Origin: Betaproteobacteria bacterium
GTDB taxonomy: Bacteria; Pseudomonadota; Gammaproteobacteria; Burkholderiales; Usitatibacteraceae
Direction of reading: 5' to 3'
NCBI GenBank assembly: GCA_016720925.1
Contig: JADKJR010000038.1
Location: forward strand, 50,432-114,431
DNA length: 64,000 nucleotides
The notes under the pieces are model-generated. The model had not been told where the DNA came from, searched no databases, and worked only from the letters and a program-made list of their open reading frames with translations. Shown here piece by piece: positions 37,746 through 47,372 of this stretch. Made by a program: the position numbers and the translations under genes. How positions within the stretch are numbered: position 1 is the first letter of the stretch; every line of letters starts with the position of its first letter.

Positions 37746-38714
37746 CTACGCAGCCTCGGCGTGCTTGGGCAAAAATGGCCGGCCTTGCAAAAGCAGGAGA
37801 CCGCTGCGCCCGGGAATAGAACCTGACTTTGCCTCATAGTACGGCAGATGCGCCCGGTCCAGATTACGATAGACCGTTTCGGTCGATACCAGTTCATACC
37901 CCTGGTCCTTCCAGCCCGCCAAAAGTTTATCGAAAACGGGCAGCAAGCGCATGCCTTCGAGCTCGGCATGCAACGTGAAGACATGCGCCGCCATCGGCGC
38001 CTGCGCAGCACGAATAGCCGGCGCGGTCTCTGTCAATGTCAGCAATTGTTCATGCACGTTGGCGTCAGTGCAGTTGTCCAGACCGATCAATTCATCGAGC
38101 GTGGGAAGAGTGGTGGGAATCTGCGGGCAGTCGATGATCTCGGCATTGACCACCGGAAAATGCGGCGTGGCGCCGGGCATAAGCGCGCGGCCATCGCTGC
38201 AATAGTCAAATTTCATTTCCTCTGTGAGTCGCAGTGCATGTCTGGACATCTGCCAGCCGGCAGCGCCATGGGTTCGGGCGGATTCCTTGAAAATGTCCGT
38301 AAAGCGATTTTGCGCGAGTTGCATTTGCCCGCGGGTCCAGGCCGCATCGGCTTCGCCGACGCCGTCCTGCCATTTGACGTGATCCCACGTGTGGATGCCG
38401 ACCTCAAAGCCTTCATCGCGGGTCCTGGACAGAATGTCGCGGCAGCGTTTACCGATGTCCGGTCCCGGCAGCAAGGTGCCGTAGAGCAGCGTCGGAAAGC
38501 CGTAATGCGACACCACCGAGGTGCGTTTGACCTTGCCGAGAAAGCCCTTGCGGAACACGCGCTTGATGGCGCGGCCGGTGTGGTCGGGGCCGAGACTGAA
38601 CAGGAACGTGGCGCCGGCCTGGTGTTTCTTCAACAGGTCGATCAGCGCAGGAACGCCCAGCCTGGTCCCTTTCAGCGTGTCTACATCTATCTTGAGCGCG
38701 AGGTACTTTTTCAT
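37746..38714 (-). CDS. ArnD-like polysaccharide deacetylase
   Basis: A 322-residue NodB-type deacetylase whose whole length follows ArnD, the undecaprenyl-phosphate 4-deoxy-4-formamido-arabinose deformylase: KIDVDTLKGTRLGVPALIDLLKKH, FSLGPDHTGR, VGIHTWDHVKWQ (metal ligands), AAGWQMS and QIPTTLPTLDELIG. The start at 38714 gives MKKYLALKIDVD, as in ArnD. The other arn genes are not in the window, so lipid A modification is suggested but not shown. Confidence 0.85.
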   Translation of the reverse strand: MKKYLALKIDVDTLKGTRLGVPALIDLLKKHQAGATFLFSLGPDHTGRAIKRVFRKGFLGKVKRTSVVSHYGFPTLLYGTLLPGPDIGKRCRDILSRTRDEGFEVGIHTWDHVKWQDGVGEADAAWTRGQMQLAQNRFTDIFKESARTHGAAGWQMSRHALRLTEEMKFDYCSDGRALMPGATPHFPVVNAEIIDCPQIPTTLPTLDELIGLDNCTDANVHEQLLTLTETAPAIRAAQAPMAAHVFTLHAELEGMRLLPVFDKLLAGWKDQGYELVSTETVYRNLDRAHLPYYEAKSGSIPGRSGLLLLQGRPFLPKHAEAA

Positions 38715-38847
38715 GAGGCTTTTTTTGGAATAGGACACATTATGCCGCAGCGCAGGCGTAGCCACGTGACGCGACTTTCAAGTTTCTTTGAAGAGGCATT
38801 TCATCCGCGGCTGAATCCTCCACCATCCAATTGGCTAAAATGAAGCC

Positions 38848-39255
38848 ATGCAAATCGACCAATCCCAAACCCGGATAACACCCTACGACCAAATTGGCGG
38901 CGAGCCCGCCGTGAAAAAACTGGTCGAGAAATTCTATGACTTGATGGACGCCGACCCGGATTATTACGGCATCCGTAAAATGCACCCCCCCACACTGGAC
39001 GGCTCGCGCGAAAAACTGTTCAAGTTCCTGATGGGCTGGCTGGGCGGTCCGCCCCTCTATGAACAGGAGTTCGGTCATCCACGACTTCGGGCGCGGCATT
39101 TGCCGTATGCAATTGCGTCGGCGGAACGCGACCAGTGGATGGCCTGCATGGTTCGCGCGATGACCGACACCGGTATCGAAGCAGACATGAGCAAGCGGCT
39201 CGCGCAGTCATTCTTTCAAACGGCGGACTGGATGCGCAATACCGGCGACAACTGA
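38848..39255 (+). CDS. Group II truncated haemoglobin
   Basis: A 135-residue truncated globin. PYDQIGGEPAVKKLVEKFYDLM opens the fold, YEQEFGHPRLRARHLPYAI contains the proximal His (ARH) and RDQWMACMVRA has the conserved Trp of group II (TrHbO). These proteins bind oxygen or nitric oxide. It is divergent from the arnD-like gene and starts about 130 bp away. Confidence 0.92.
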   Translation: MQIDQSQTRITPYDQIGGEPAVKKLVEKFYDLMDADPDYYGIRKMHPPTLDGSREKLFKFLMGWLGGPPLYEQEFGHPRLRARHLPYAIASAERDQWMACMVRAMTDTGIEADMSKRLAQSFFQTADWMRNTGDN

Positions 39256-39257
39256 TG

Positions 39258-39322
39258 AAACTCCTTATTGGGAGCGGACTTCAGGCCGAAAATGGCCGGA
39301 AACGTGCGCCAGCGCTTGTGTC
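39258..39322. repeat. REP-like palindrome, copy 7
   Basis: A diverged copy: left arm AAACTCCTTATTGGGAGCGG, right arm GTGCGCCAGCGCTTGTGT. It begins just after the globin stop codon, upstream of typA. Confidence 0.6.
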
Positions 39323-39504
39323 TTGCCAGAAATTCGCCTTGAAGTGTTACCGTGAATTCTGGCTGGATGCCTGGCGGCGGGTGCGCCATCAAAAGCCGGA
39401 AAACGCGCTAAATCACTGAAAGGTTGGGATTTTCATAGGGAAAAACGGGCAGTCATGATAGACTTGCGGGTTATCCAATCTGCCTCACCCATTGAAAGCT
39501 TTTC

Positions 39505-41319
39505 ATGCCTCGCGCCTTAAGAAATATCGCCATCATTGCCCACGTTGACCACGGTAAAACCACGCTGGTTGATAAACTCCTGCATCAGGCCGGCTCGTTC
39601 GCCGCCCATCAGCACATCGCCGAACGGGTGATGGATTCCAATGACCTGGAAAAAGAGCGCGGCATCACCATCCTCGCCAAGAACACCGCCATCGACTACG
39701 AAGGCGTGCATATCAATATCGTCGACACCCCCGGCCACGCGGATTTCGGCGGCGAGGTCGAGCGCGTGCTGTCGATGGTCGATAGCGTGTTGTTGCTGGT
39801 TGATGCCGTGGAAGGCCCGATGCCGCAAACGCGGTTCGTGACCAAAAAGGCGCTGGCGCTGGGATTGCGCCCAATCGTCGTGGTGAACAAGATCGACCGT
39901 GAAGGCGCGCGCCCGGACTGGGTGGTGAATCACACCTTTGAATTGATGGATAAGCTGGGTGCCACGGAAGCGCAACTCGATTTCCCGATCGTGTACGCCT
40001 CGGCATTGAATGGCTGGGCGACGCTCGACTGGAAACAGCCCGCGACCGACATGCGTGCGCTGCTGGATACCATTTTGAAACACGTTCCGGCGCCGTTCGC
40101 GGAATCAGAAGGATCGTTGCAACTGCAGATTTCCGCCCTTGATTATTCGAGCTACGTCGGGCGCATCGGCATCGGCCGAATTCGCCGCGGCAAGATCAAG
40201 TCGGGACAAGAAGTGCTGCTACTGACACCGGACAAACCGCCGAAGCGTGCAAAGGTCAATCAAGTACAAAGCTTCCAAGGCCTTAACAAGGTGCCAATGG
40301 ATGTCGCCGAGGCGGGTGAAATCGTATTGATCAACGGCATCGATGATCTGTCCATTGGTTGCACCGTCGCCAGCACGGACAATCCGGAAGCGCTGCCGTT
40401 GCTGGGCGTGGACGAGCCGACGTTGACCATGAACTTCCAGGTCAATACCTCGCCATTCGCCGGTCAGGAAGGCAAGTTCGTCACGTCAAGGCAGATTCGC
40501 GAGCGCCTGGACAAAGAGTTGCTGGTGAACGTGGCCTTGCGGGTCGAGGAAACCGAGGATACCGATGTGTTTCTGGTGTCGGGCCGCGGTGAATTGCACC
40601 TGACCATCCTGCTGGAAAACATGCGCCGCGAAGGCTACGAACTGGCGGTCGGCAAGCCGCGGGTGGTGTTGAAAGAAATCAACGGCGAACAATGCGAGCC
40701 GTATGAAATGCTCACGGTGGATGTCGAAGACAGCAATCAGGGTGCGGTGATGGAGGCGTTGGGCCAGCGCCGTGCGGACTTGCTCGACATGGTACCGGAC
40801 GGACGTGGGCGAGTGCGTCTTGACTACCGCATTCCCGCGCGTGGCCTGATCGGCTTCCAGACCGACTTCATGAACATGACGCGCGGCACCGGCATCAAGA
40901 GCCACATATTCGACGAGTACGCGCCGATCCGCGGCGATCTGCCCTCGCGCCGCAACGGTGTGCTGATTTCCGGCGAGCAGGGCGAGGCCGTGGCCTATGC
41001 GCTGTGGAAATTGCAGGAACGCGGCCGCATGTTTGTCACGCCCGGCGATCGCCTGTACAACGGCATGGTGATCGGTATCCACAGCCGCGATAACGATCTG
41101 GTGGTCAATCCCATCAAGGGCAAGCAGCTCACCAACGTGCGCGCGTCCGGCACCGACGAAGCGGTCGCACTGGTTCCGGCCATGCAGTTGTCGCTGGAAA
41201 GCGCGATTGAATTCATCGACGATGATGAATTGGTGGAAATTACGCCGAAGAACATTCGCATCCGCAAGCGCTTCCTGCTGGAGCACGAACGCAAGCGCGC
41301 GAGCCGCGAAGCCGCGTAG
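39505..41319 (+). CDS. typA: Ribosome-associated GTPase TypA/BipA
   Basis: A 604-residue translational GTPase. G1 is [11 protein letters not shown]2 lies in [11 protein letters not shown]3 is DTPGH and G4 is NKID; the rest follows EF-G domains II, III and V plus the BipA-specific C-terminal domain ([21 protein letters not shown], then [19 protein letters not shown]). It acts on the 70S ribosome in stress and cold and in 50S assembly. A single gene, followed by repeat copy 8. Confidence 0.96.
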   Translation: MPRALRNIAIIAHVDHGKTTLVDKLLHQAGSFAAHQHIAERVMDSNDLEKERGITILAKNTAIDYEGVHINIVDTPGHADFGGEVERVLSMVDSVLLLVDAVEGPMPQTRFVTKKALALGLRPIVVVNKIDREGARPDWVVNHTFELMDKLGATEAQLDFPIVYASALNGWATLDWKQPATDMRALLDTILKHVPAPFAESEGSLQLQISALDYSSYVGRIGIGRIRRGKIKSGQEVLLLTPDKPPKRAKVNQVQSFQGLNKVPMDVAEAGEIVLINGIDDLSIGCTVASTDNPEALPLLGVDEPTLTMNFQVNTSPFAGQEGKFVTSRQIRERLDKELLVNVALRVEETEDTDVFLVSGRGELHLTILLENMRREGYELAVGKPRVVLKEINGEQCEPYEMLTVDVEDSNQGAVMEALGQRRADLLDMVPDGRGRVRLDYRIPARGLIGFQTDFMNMTRGTGIKSHIFDEYAPIRGDLPSRRNGVLISGEQGEAVAYALWKLQERGRMFVTPGDRLYNGMVIGIHSRDNDLVVNPIKGKQLTNVRASGTDEAVALVPAMQLSLESAIEFIDDDELVEITPKNIRIRKRFLLEHERKRASREAA

Positions 41320-41325
41320 CTTATG

Positions 41326-41392
41326 AAAACTCCGGTACTGGGGCGGATTTTCGGCCATTACAGGCTGGAGAAGCGCGCCAGTGCTAGAGTTT
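41326..41392. repeat. REP-like palindrome, copy 8
   Basis: Left arm AAACTCCGGTACTGGGGCGG, right arm GCGCGCCAGTGCTAGAGTTT. It occupies almost the whole gap between typA and rmuC. Confidence 0.7.
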
Positions 41393-41414
41393 AGATGGCG
41401 TCGTAGACTCTGAC

Positions 41415-42824
41415 GTGGATCTGCAAACACTCATCATCCTGCTGATTGTTCTGGTTGCGCTGCTGATCGTGGCCGTGATCTGGCTGGCGTTTTCCATGCG
41501 TAAGGATGACCCGATCGCGGAGCAGGAAACCGCGCGGGCCATTGAAGCCGCGCAGGAAGCGCGTCACCGTGCCATGCTTACGGATTTGTCCGAAGGCCTC
41601 GCCAAACAGGGCGATCGCATTGCGACGAGTCAGCTCGATGCATCCGAGCGCGTTCGCCAATCCGTCGCGTCCCTGCAACTTGAGCAAACGCAGAACCTCG
41701 CCGGCAACCGTGAGGAAATGATTCGCCAGCTTGCCGCGCTCAATCTCGAAATCCAGCAGAAGCAGGAAGCACTCAAAACAGCGATGCTTGGCGGCACATT
41801 GGAAAAGCTGAACGAGCAATCGCTGGCGCAGCAGCAGAAAATCGAATCGACGCTGCGCATGGTCACGGACCGCATCAACGCGTCCATTGAAGGGCTCACC
41901 AAATCCACCGATAAACGCCTTGAGGAAATCGGCGGCAAGGTCAACGAGCGGCTCGATGAAGGCTTCAAGAAAACCAACGAGACTTTCGTCAACGTGATTG
42001 CGCGATTGGCGACGATCGACGAAGCGCAAAAGAAAATCGACGGACTCACGACCAACGTGGTATCGCTGCAACAATTGCTGGGCGACAAACGTTCGCGCGG
42101 CGCGCTCGGCGAACGCCAGCTTGAAGACATCATCAAGAATGCACTGCCGGAATCGGTCTATGAATTCCAGTACACGTTTTCAAGTGGAAAAGTGCGCGCC
42201 GATTGCGTGCTGAAACTGCCTGCGCCAACCGGTTTGATCGCAGTCGATTCCAAGTTTCCGCTGGAAAGTTACGAGCGCATGTTCATGGAGGGGCCCGAGC
42301 GTGTCTCGGCGGCCGTGTTCAAAACCAGCGTGAAAAAGCACGTCGATGATATCGCCGACAAATACATCATTCAGGGTGAAACCGGCGAGGGCGCGGTGAT
42401 GTTCATCCCGGCCGAAGCCGTTTTCGCCGAGATTCATGGCAATCATCGCGACCTGATCGATTACGCCGCCGCGCGGCGCGTCTGGCTGGTATCACCGACC
42501 ACGCTGATGGCGGTGCTGAATACCGCGCGGGTTGTGCTGAAGGATGTGGAAACGCGCAAGCAGATTCACATCATTCAGGATGAACTGGGCAAGCTTGGCG
42601 CCGATTTTGGACGCTTTCAGGCGCGCATGGACGATCTTGCCAAGCATATCGGCCAGGCCAACAAGGATGTGGAGCAAGTGCACATTTCCAGTCGCAAAAT
42701 CAGTGAACGTTTTCAGAAAATCGAAAAAGCCGAGCTCGATCCACCAATTACGCCGACCGCCATCGGCTCAACGGAAACTGCCGATTTACCACCCGCGCTG
42801 ATCGTGGCCAAAGCAGGTGAGTAG
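41415..42824 (+). CDS. rmuC: DNA recombination protein RmuC
   Basis: A 469-residue protein with an N-terminal membrane segment (LIILLIVLVALLIVAVIW), a long Glu/Gln/Lys-rich coiled coil (about residues 35-190), and the RmuC nuclease-like domain (RGALGERQLEDIIKNALPES, FSSGKVRADCVLKLP, DSKFPLESYERM). It limits rearrangements between inverted repeats. A GTG start is used; no ATG is available before the membrane segment. Confidence 0.94.
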   Translation: MDLQTLIILLIVLVALLIVAVIWLAFSMRKDDPIAEQETARAIEAAQEARHRAMLTDLSEGLAKQGDRIATSQLDASERVRQSVASLQLEQTQNLAGNREEMIRQLAALNLEIQQKQEALKTAMLGGTLEKLNEQSLAQQQKIESTLRMVTDRINASIEGLTKSTDKRLEEIGGKVNERLDEGFKKTNETFVNVIARLATIDEAQKKIDGLTTNVVSLQQLLGDKRSRGALGERQLEDIIKNALPESVYEFQYTFSSGKVRADCVLKLPAPTGLIAVDSKFPLESYERMFMEGPERVSAAVFKTSVKKHVDDIADKYIIQGETGEGAVMFIPAEAVFAEIHGNHRDLIDYAAARRVWLVSPTTLMAVLNTARVVLKDVETRKQIHIIQDELGKLGADFGRFQARMDDLAKHIGQANKDVEQVHISSRKISERFQKIEKAELDPPITPTAIGSTETADLPPALIVAKAGE

Positions 42825-42956
42825 AGGGTGTATCAGTGTGTTGCTTGCGCGATCGGATGTGAGCGCCGGCAACGAAACGGCACGCAACTTCCTTTGGACT
42901 GAAATCCGGGTAATTGTGACGCCTGCTGTTACGTTGGCTCAAGTAGAATCAAGCCC

Positions 42957-43475
42957 ATGAAGACCATCGCAATCGCCGGCTACTCCGGCAGCGGCAAGAC
43001 CACGCTGATCGAAAAAGTCATTCCCTGCCTGGTCATGGAAGGATACAAGGTCTCGCTGGTCAAGCACGCGCATCACGAATTCGATATCGACCAGCCGGGC
43101 AAGGATTCGCACCGCCATCGCCTGGCGGGCGCGACGGAGGTGCTGATTTCGGCCAGCAACCGCTGGGCTTTGATGCACGAATTGCGCGGCTCGGCGGAAC
43201 CATCATTGGAAGAGCAGTTGAAGCATTTGTCACCCTGTGATGTGGTAATCGTCGAGGGCTGGAAGTATCAGGTGATGCCGAAGATTGAAGTGCATCGCAA
43301 ACTGGCGGGTAAGCCGCTGCTGTTTGTCGATGATCCCTCGGTCGTCGCCGTGGCGACCGACGAGTCGCTTGCGACCGGGCTGCCGCAATTTGCGCTTGAT
43401 GATGCGGAAGGCGTGGCGCTGTTCATCATTCACCACCTTGGCCTGCGCAAGGCAGCCATGCACGTCGTGAAGTGA
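42957..43475 (+). CDS. mobB: Molybdopterin-guanine dinucleotide biosynthesis protein B
   Basis: A 172-residue P-loop protein that binds GTP and assists MobA in attaching GMP to molybdopterin. The P-loop is GYSGSGKTTLIEKV, followed by VSLVKHAHHEFDIDQPGKDS(H)RHR, a MobB hallmark, and VEGWKYQVMPKIEV. It opens a mobB-moaD-moaE cluster with a 15-bp gap to moaD, so it serves bis-MGD enzymes encoded elsewhere. Confidence 0.94.
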   Translation: MKTIAIAGYSGSGKTTLIEKVIPCLVMEGYKVSLVKHAHHEFDIDQPGKDSHRHRLAGATEVLISASNRWALMHELRGSAEPSLEEQLKHLSPCDVVIVEGWKYQVMPKIEVHRKLAGKPLLFVDDPSVVAVATDESLATGLPQFALDDAEGVALFIIHHLGLRKAAMHVVK

Positions 43476-43490
43476 ACGTGTGACGGCATC

Positions 43491-43742
43491 ATGGTGAAGG
43501 TCATGTTCTTTGCAAGTCTTCGTGAGGCGCTTGGCACGTCGCAGGAAGCCGTGTCCGTGCCCACGCCGGCAAACGTAGGTGCGTTGATCGGCGAATTGCG
43601 CGCCCGGGGCGAGACTTGGGCACAGGCGCTCGCCAGCGGCAAGCGCTGGCGTGTCGCGGTGAATCAGGAGATGGCCACACTGGAGACGGTACTTTCCGAA
43701 GGTGATGAGGTGGCGATATTTCCGCCGGTAACAGGTGGGTAG
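43491..43742 (+). CDS. moaD: Molybdopterin synthase sulfur carrier subunit
   Basis: An 83-residue ubiquitin-like protein ending in PPVTGG; the terminal Gly-Gly is what is adenylated and thiocarboxylated to carry sulfur for molybdopterin. MVKVMFFASLREALG is the typical beginning. It is directly followed by moaE. Confidence 0.95.
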   Translation: MVKVMFFASLREALGTSQEAVSVPTPANVGALIGELRARGETWAQALASGKRWRVAVNQEMATLETVLSEGDEVAIFPPVTGG

Positions 43743-43764
43743 TGATGAAACATATACTTACGCC

Positions 43765-44235
43765 ATGAAAATCAGTATCCAGACTGCGGACTTTGATGTG
43801 GGCGCGGAATGTACGGCGCTCCGCGCAGGGAACGCGAAAATCGGCGCGATCGCGTCTTTTGTCGGGTTGGTGCGTGACATTAATGAGGGCAGTGGAGTTT
43901 CGACACTCACACTGGAGCATTACCCGGGCATGACGGAAAAGGCGCTATCCGCGATAGTTTCGCGGGCCCAATCGCGTTGGGATGTCCTCGATTGCACGGT
44001 GATTCACCGCGTCGGAGACCTGGCGCCCACCGACCAGATTGTGCTGGTGATTGTCGCCAGCGGCCATCGGGGCGATGCCTTTGCGGCCTGCGAATTCATC
44101 ATGGATTTCCTGAAGACAGACGCGCCGTTCTGGAAAAAGGAACAGACACCGCAGGGTGAGCGCTGGGTGGATTCGCGCGACAGCGACGCGACAGCGGCGC
44201 TGCGTTGGCAGGACAAATTGAAGACGGGTAAATGA
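43765..44235 (+). CDS. moaE: Molybdopterin synthase catalytic subunit
   Basis: A 156-residue MoaE: FVGLVRDINEG, LTLEHYPGMTEKAL, VIHRVGDLAPTDQI, then FIMDFLKTDAPFWKKEQTPQGERWV with the active-site lysines. It forms the heterotetramer with MoaD. The ATG at 43765 is preferred on family length; it lacks an obvious ribosome site, and a GTG at 43735 that overlaps the moaD stop is an alternative. Confidence 0.93.
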   Translation: MKISIQTADFDVGAECTALRAGNAKIGAIASFVGLVRDINEGSGVSTLTLEHYPGMTEKALSAIVSRAQSRWDVLDCTVIHRVGDLAPTDQIVLVIVASGHRGDAFAACEFIMDFLKTDAPFWKKEQTPQGERWVDSRDSDATAALRWQDKLKTGK

Positions 44236-44239
44236 AGCC

Positions 44240-44629
44240 ATGCCGATGAGTCGTTCTCCTGAACCGGCGAGAAACGTTTTGGGCGGGCCGCTTCAAAGTT
44301 GTTGCACATCGCCGCCCACAGGTTATTTGCGCGATGGTTTCTGCCATACCGGCCCGGACGACCGGGCATCACATACCGTTTGCGCGCAAGTCACATCCGA
44401 GTTCCTGGCATTCAGTCTTTCGCAAGGCAACGATTTATCGACTCCGCGGCCGGAATTCAATTTCCCGGGTTTGCAGGCCGGAGATCGCTGGTGCCTGTGC
44501 GTTGCGCGCTGGGAGGAAGCGTTCCTGGTGGGCGTTGCGCCGCCGGTGATATTGGCGGCAACGCACGAGCGCGCACTTGAAGTGGTCGAACTTGACGAAC
44601 TGAAAGCACATGCGGTTGGCGTCAAGTAG
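44240..44629 (+). CDS. DUF2237 family protein
   Basis: A 129-residue protein matching the DUF2237 pattern throughout: NVLGGPLQSCCTSPPTGYLRD, TGPDDRASHTVC, FLAFSLSQGNDLSTPRPEF, FPGLQAGDRWCLC and ATHERALEVVELDEL. Six or so conserved cysteines suggest metal or redox use. It starts 4 bp after moaE, so it is likely in the same transcript, but a link to molybdenum cofactor is not known. The product is soluble and cytoplasmic by sequence. Confidence 0.88.
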   Translation: MPMSRSPEPARNVLGGPLQSCCTSPPTGYLRDGFCHTGPDDRASHTVCAQVTSEFLAFSLSQGNDLSTPRPEFNFPGLQAGDRWCLCVARWEEAFLVGVAPPVILAATHERALEVVELDELKAHAVGVK

Positions 44630-44642
44630 TACCACTAAGTGA

Positions 44643-44710
44643 CAAGACGCAAGCTCTGACGCGGCTCCTATGGCATAAATGTCTGGAGAAGCCCGTCAAT
44701 GCTGGAGTTT
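44643..44710. repeat. REP-like palindrome, copy 9
   Basis: A diverged copy: left arm GACGCAAGCTCTGACGCGGC, right arm GCCCGTCAATGCTGGAGTTT. It separates the converging DUF2237 and YeeE/YedE genes. Confidence 0.55.
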
Positions 44711-44819
44711 CTATTTCAAGCCGGTAATTCGCTGGCGACCGCTCGCGTCAGGCAGTTGTGTTCCACCAACCCAACATGTAAATCGAGGTTGGCGGTGCCC
44801 TTCACAATCTTCACGCAGT

Positions 44820-45938
44820 CTATTCGCGCGTTTCGCGCCAGTAGATGTACTTTAGCGTGCCCACGCCTCCTGCGATGATGGACAGCGCCGCAAGTATCGA
44901 GCCGATCGCCAGCGTCGAGACACCCGACATGCCTTGGCCAATGGTGCAACCCAACGCCGTTACGCCGCCAAAGCCCATTAGCAGGCCGCCAATCACGTGG
45001 TCTCTTGTGTCTGCTGTCGACGCGAATCCTTCAAGATGAAAGCTCTTTGTCACGAGTGCCCAGGTGAGGGATCCGAGGACGATGCCCAACGCGGAGGCAA
45101 TGCCGAAAGTGACCGCAAGCGACTTGTCCGTCCAGAGCAGGAAGAGTTCAAGCGTGTACGCAGCGGGGGCGACAAAGCTGAATGTTTCGAGCGTCCTGGA
45201 ATTGGTGCCGGCGAATACCACTTCAAGCGTGTCGGGATTTTCACCAAAGCCGAGGTGCCCGGTAACATACCACCCAGCAGTGATGAGCAGGCCCATTGCA
45301 ATGGCCGACGCTACCTGCACAAGGCTGCGCCGGAAGCGTGCATCCTTGAAAACGAAGATCAATAGCGCCACTGCCAGCAGGCCGGCCGTTGATACGATCG
45401 CGCTGCGTGCCTCCATGCCCGTGCCGCGGGCAACGGCCTCCGCGAGGCTTTGAGTCTTCATGCCCCATGTGGACAGATCAATTGCCACGGGGTCAAGCCA
45501 CGTCACGCGCCAAATCGCGGGGAGACCTTTCATGGTCGCGTAGGCAGAAATGGCAATGAACACGATGACCACCAGCGAGCGAATGCTGCCTGCGCCGATT
45601 CGCAGCAAATTTTTGTTCGCGCAACCGGAGCCGAGCGACATACCTATGCCGAACGCCAGTCCGCCGACGATTGGCGAGAGGATGCCGAGCGTTGGACGCA
45701 GATAAATGGATTTGCTGAGATCGATGAGGCCGGCAATTTGGAGCGCGGTCGCGCCGATGATCGCCACGGCGATCGCCAGCAGCCACATGCGCATGCGACC
45801 CCAGTGGCCCATGTTGACGATGTCGGAAAGCGCACCCATGGTGCAGAAATTCGATTTGCTGGCGATGATACCGAATGCGAACGCCAAGCCGAACCCCCAC
45901 GCCACGACGAGCGTGCTCAGGCTACCGGTTGTTCCCAA
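44820..45938 (-). CDS. YeeE/YedE family transporter (sulfur compound uptake)
   Basis: A 372-residue, about nine- to ten-segment membrane protein. The family cysteines are present in SKSNFCTMGALSD near the N-terminus, GSGCANKNLLRIGAGS near residue 105 and GCTIGQGMSG near the C-terminus. YeeE-type proteins take up thiosulfate through cysteine relays. It is the last gene of the leftward sulfur cluster (fadL lies 62 bp upstream). Which sulfur compound it carries is inferred from family and neighbours. Confidence 0.9.
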   Translation of the reverse strand: MGTTGSLSTLVVAWGFGLAFAFGIIASKSNFCTMGALSDIVNMGHWGRMRMWLLAIAVAIIGATALQIAGLIDLSKSIYLRPTLGILSPIVGGLAFGIGMSLGSGCANKNLLRIGAGSIRSLVVIVFIAISAYATMKGLPAIWRVTWLDPVAIDLSTWGMKTQSLAEAVARGTGMEARSAIVSTAGLLAVALLIFVFKDARFRRSLVQVASAIAMGLLITAGWYVTGHLGFGENPDTLEVVFAGTNSRTLETFSFVAPAAYTLELFLLWTDKSLAVTFGIASALGIVLGSLTWALVTKSFHLEGFASTADTRDHVIGGLLMGFGGVTALGCTIGQGMSGVSTLAIGSILAALSIIAGGVGTLKYIYWRETRE

Positions 45939-46000
45939 GGTCTCCTCCTTGAAATGTCACTCTGCGTCGCGCCGCGAAGCCGCGCGACGCAGACCTTGAA

Positions 46001-47293
46001 TCAGAAGCGTGTGCCGAAGGCGAAGCCTAACGAGTTTTGCGACATGCCGATGGTCTCGTTGCCGCCGGCATTGGGGATCGGGAACAGCGCGTTGAACAGC
46101 GACGAGCCAGTGACCGTTACCCGCGGGGCATGCATGTAAGCAACGCTCCACTCGGTATTCTTGCCAACACTGTAAGTAAAGCCAAGCGTGTAATGATCCT
46201 GTACGACGCCGGGCGCGAGGATGTTGAAAGTGACATCGCGCGGTTCGATCGGATTATCCGAGCGGCCGAAACCGGCGCGCAGGGTGAGCGACTTGTCGAG
46301 CGCGTATTCGACGCCAAGTTTCACGACGCTGATATCCTGCCAGCCGAAGCCCGGGCCACCGTTGGAGCCCAAAGGCGCCTGGTTGCTGCTGCGGTTGCCG
46401 ATCGAATTCACGCCGCTATACTGGATGCGTTTGTAGTCGAGCAGCACTGACAATTCCGGCATCGGCTGCAGGCCAATTCCGACGGTGTAACTGGCAGGCA
46501 TATCGAAACCGCCCTGCTCGGCAAACAAGCCCTTGTATTTGTCGAACTCACCCATCTTCATCTTGGTGGCATAGCTTGCGCCGATGCGAAACGCATTGCT
46601 TATATGGCCGAGGTAGCCGATGCGGATACCGTAGCCCGTCGAACTCGAATAGCCATTGTTGCTCACGTCGCCGGGACTGCCGCTCAACTGCGTAAAGAGT
46701 TGCACGCCCTCGATCTTGAAGCGTTGATATCCAAACAATGGCGATACGCCGACGCTGTGGCCGTCGGTGAATTTCCACGACAAGGTCGGGGCGATCAATA
46801 GTTGCGAGAGGTCGACGCCCAGCTTCCCGGAGCCGCACAACGCATTGGCCGGGCCGAACTGGAATTGCGCGTTCGGGCACTGGTACGCTCCTTGCGGATA
46901 CGAGGAGTTCATGCCGCCATTGCCGTACACCGTTACGCCAAGCGACATGTCGCTGGAAATCATCCGGTTATAGCCAAACTCAGGAATGAAAAAATTTGTG
47001 TGGCCGCTTTCGACCTTGCCGTTGAGCGGAGGAATGGCGGCACCGCTGCGCTCGGCGTCGCGTTCGGGGCTGAACCAGTCAAGACCGGCGTCGAGCCGAT
47101 TGCCGACAAAGACCATCTGTGCGGGGTTGTTGGCGCCGCCAAAAGTGTCATCGGTGCGCGTCATGCTGGCGCCAGCCATGCCTTTTGACTTGATGCCGTA
47201 GCCGTGCGAGAAATAACCGTCGGTTGCCAGCGCAATTTGCGGGGCCAGGCAACCTGCGGCGAGCAATGCGAGAAAAATTCTGGTGCGTGTCAT
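46001..47293 (-). CDS. OmpP1/FadL family outer-membrane porin
   Basis: A 430-residue beta-barrel protein with a signal peptide (FLALLAAGCLAPQIALA) and the FadL-type mature start TDGYFSHGYGIKSKGMAGAS, then FGGANNPA. The last residue is Phe (FAFGTRF), as needed for barrel assembly. FadL proteins move hydrophobic molecules across the outer membrane; sitting between dsrE2 and the YeeE/YedE gene, this one may instead serve a sulfur substrate. Confidence 0.92.
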   Translation of the reverse strand: MTRTRIFLALLAAGCLAPQIALATDGYFSHGYGIKSKGMAGASMTRTDDTFGGANNPAQMVFVGNRLDAGLDWFSPERDAERSGAAIPPLNGKVESGHTNFFIPEFGYNRMISSDMSLGVTVYGNGGMNSSYPQGAYQCPNAQFQFGPANALCGSGKLGVDLSQLLIAPTLSWKFTDGHSVGVSPLFGYQRFKIEGVQLFTQLSGSPGDVSNNGYSSSTGYGIRIGYLGHISNAFRIGASYATKMKMGEFDKYKGLFAEQGGFDMPASYTVGIGLQPMPELSVLLDYKRIQYSGVNSIGNRSSNQAPLGSNGGPGFGWQDISVVKLGVEYALDKSLTLRAGFGRSDNPIEPRDVTFNILAPGVVQDHYTLGFTYSVGKNTEWSVAYMHAPRVTVTGSSLFNALFPIPNAGGNETIGMSQNSLGFAFGTRF

Positions 47294-47372
47294 GGTGTTC
47301 CTTTCCGAGAGGAATGATCAGAGACCGGTGCAGGTGCACGCGGCCTGTTTGCAGCAATGCGAAAGTCTTTTG

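Noticed and set aside
44716..44814. A 32-codon minus-strand frame starting just after the YeeE/YedE stop (KIVKGTANLDLHVGLVEH).
   Set aside because: Reads like protein and might be a gene tail, but it is too short and unsupported to call.
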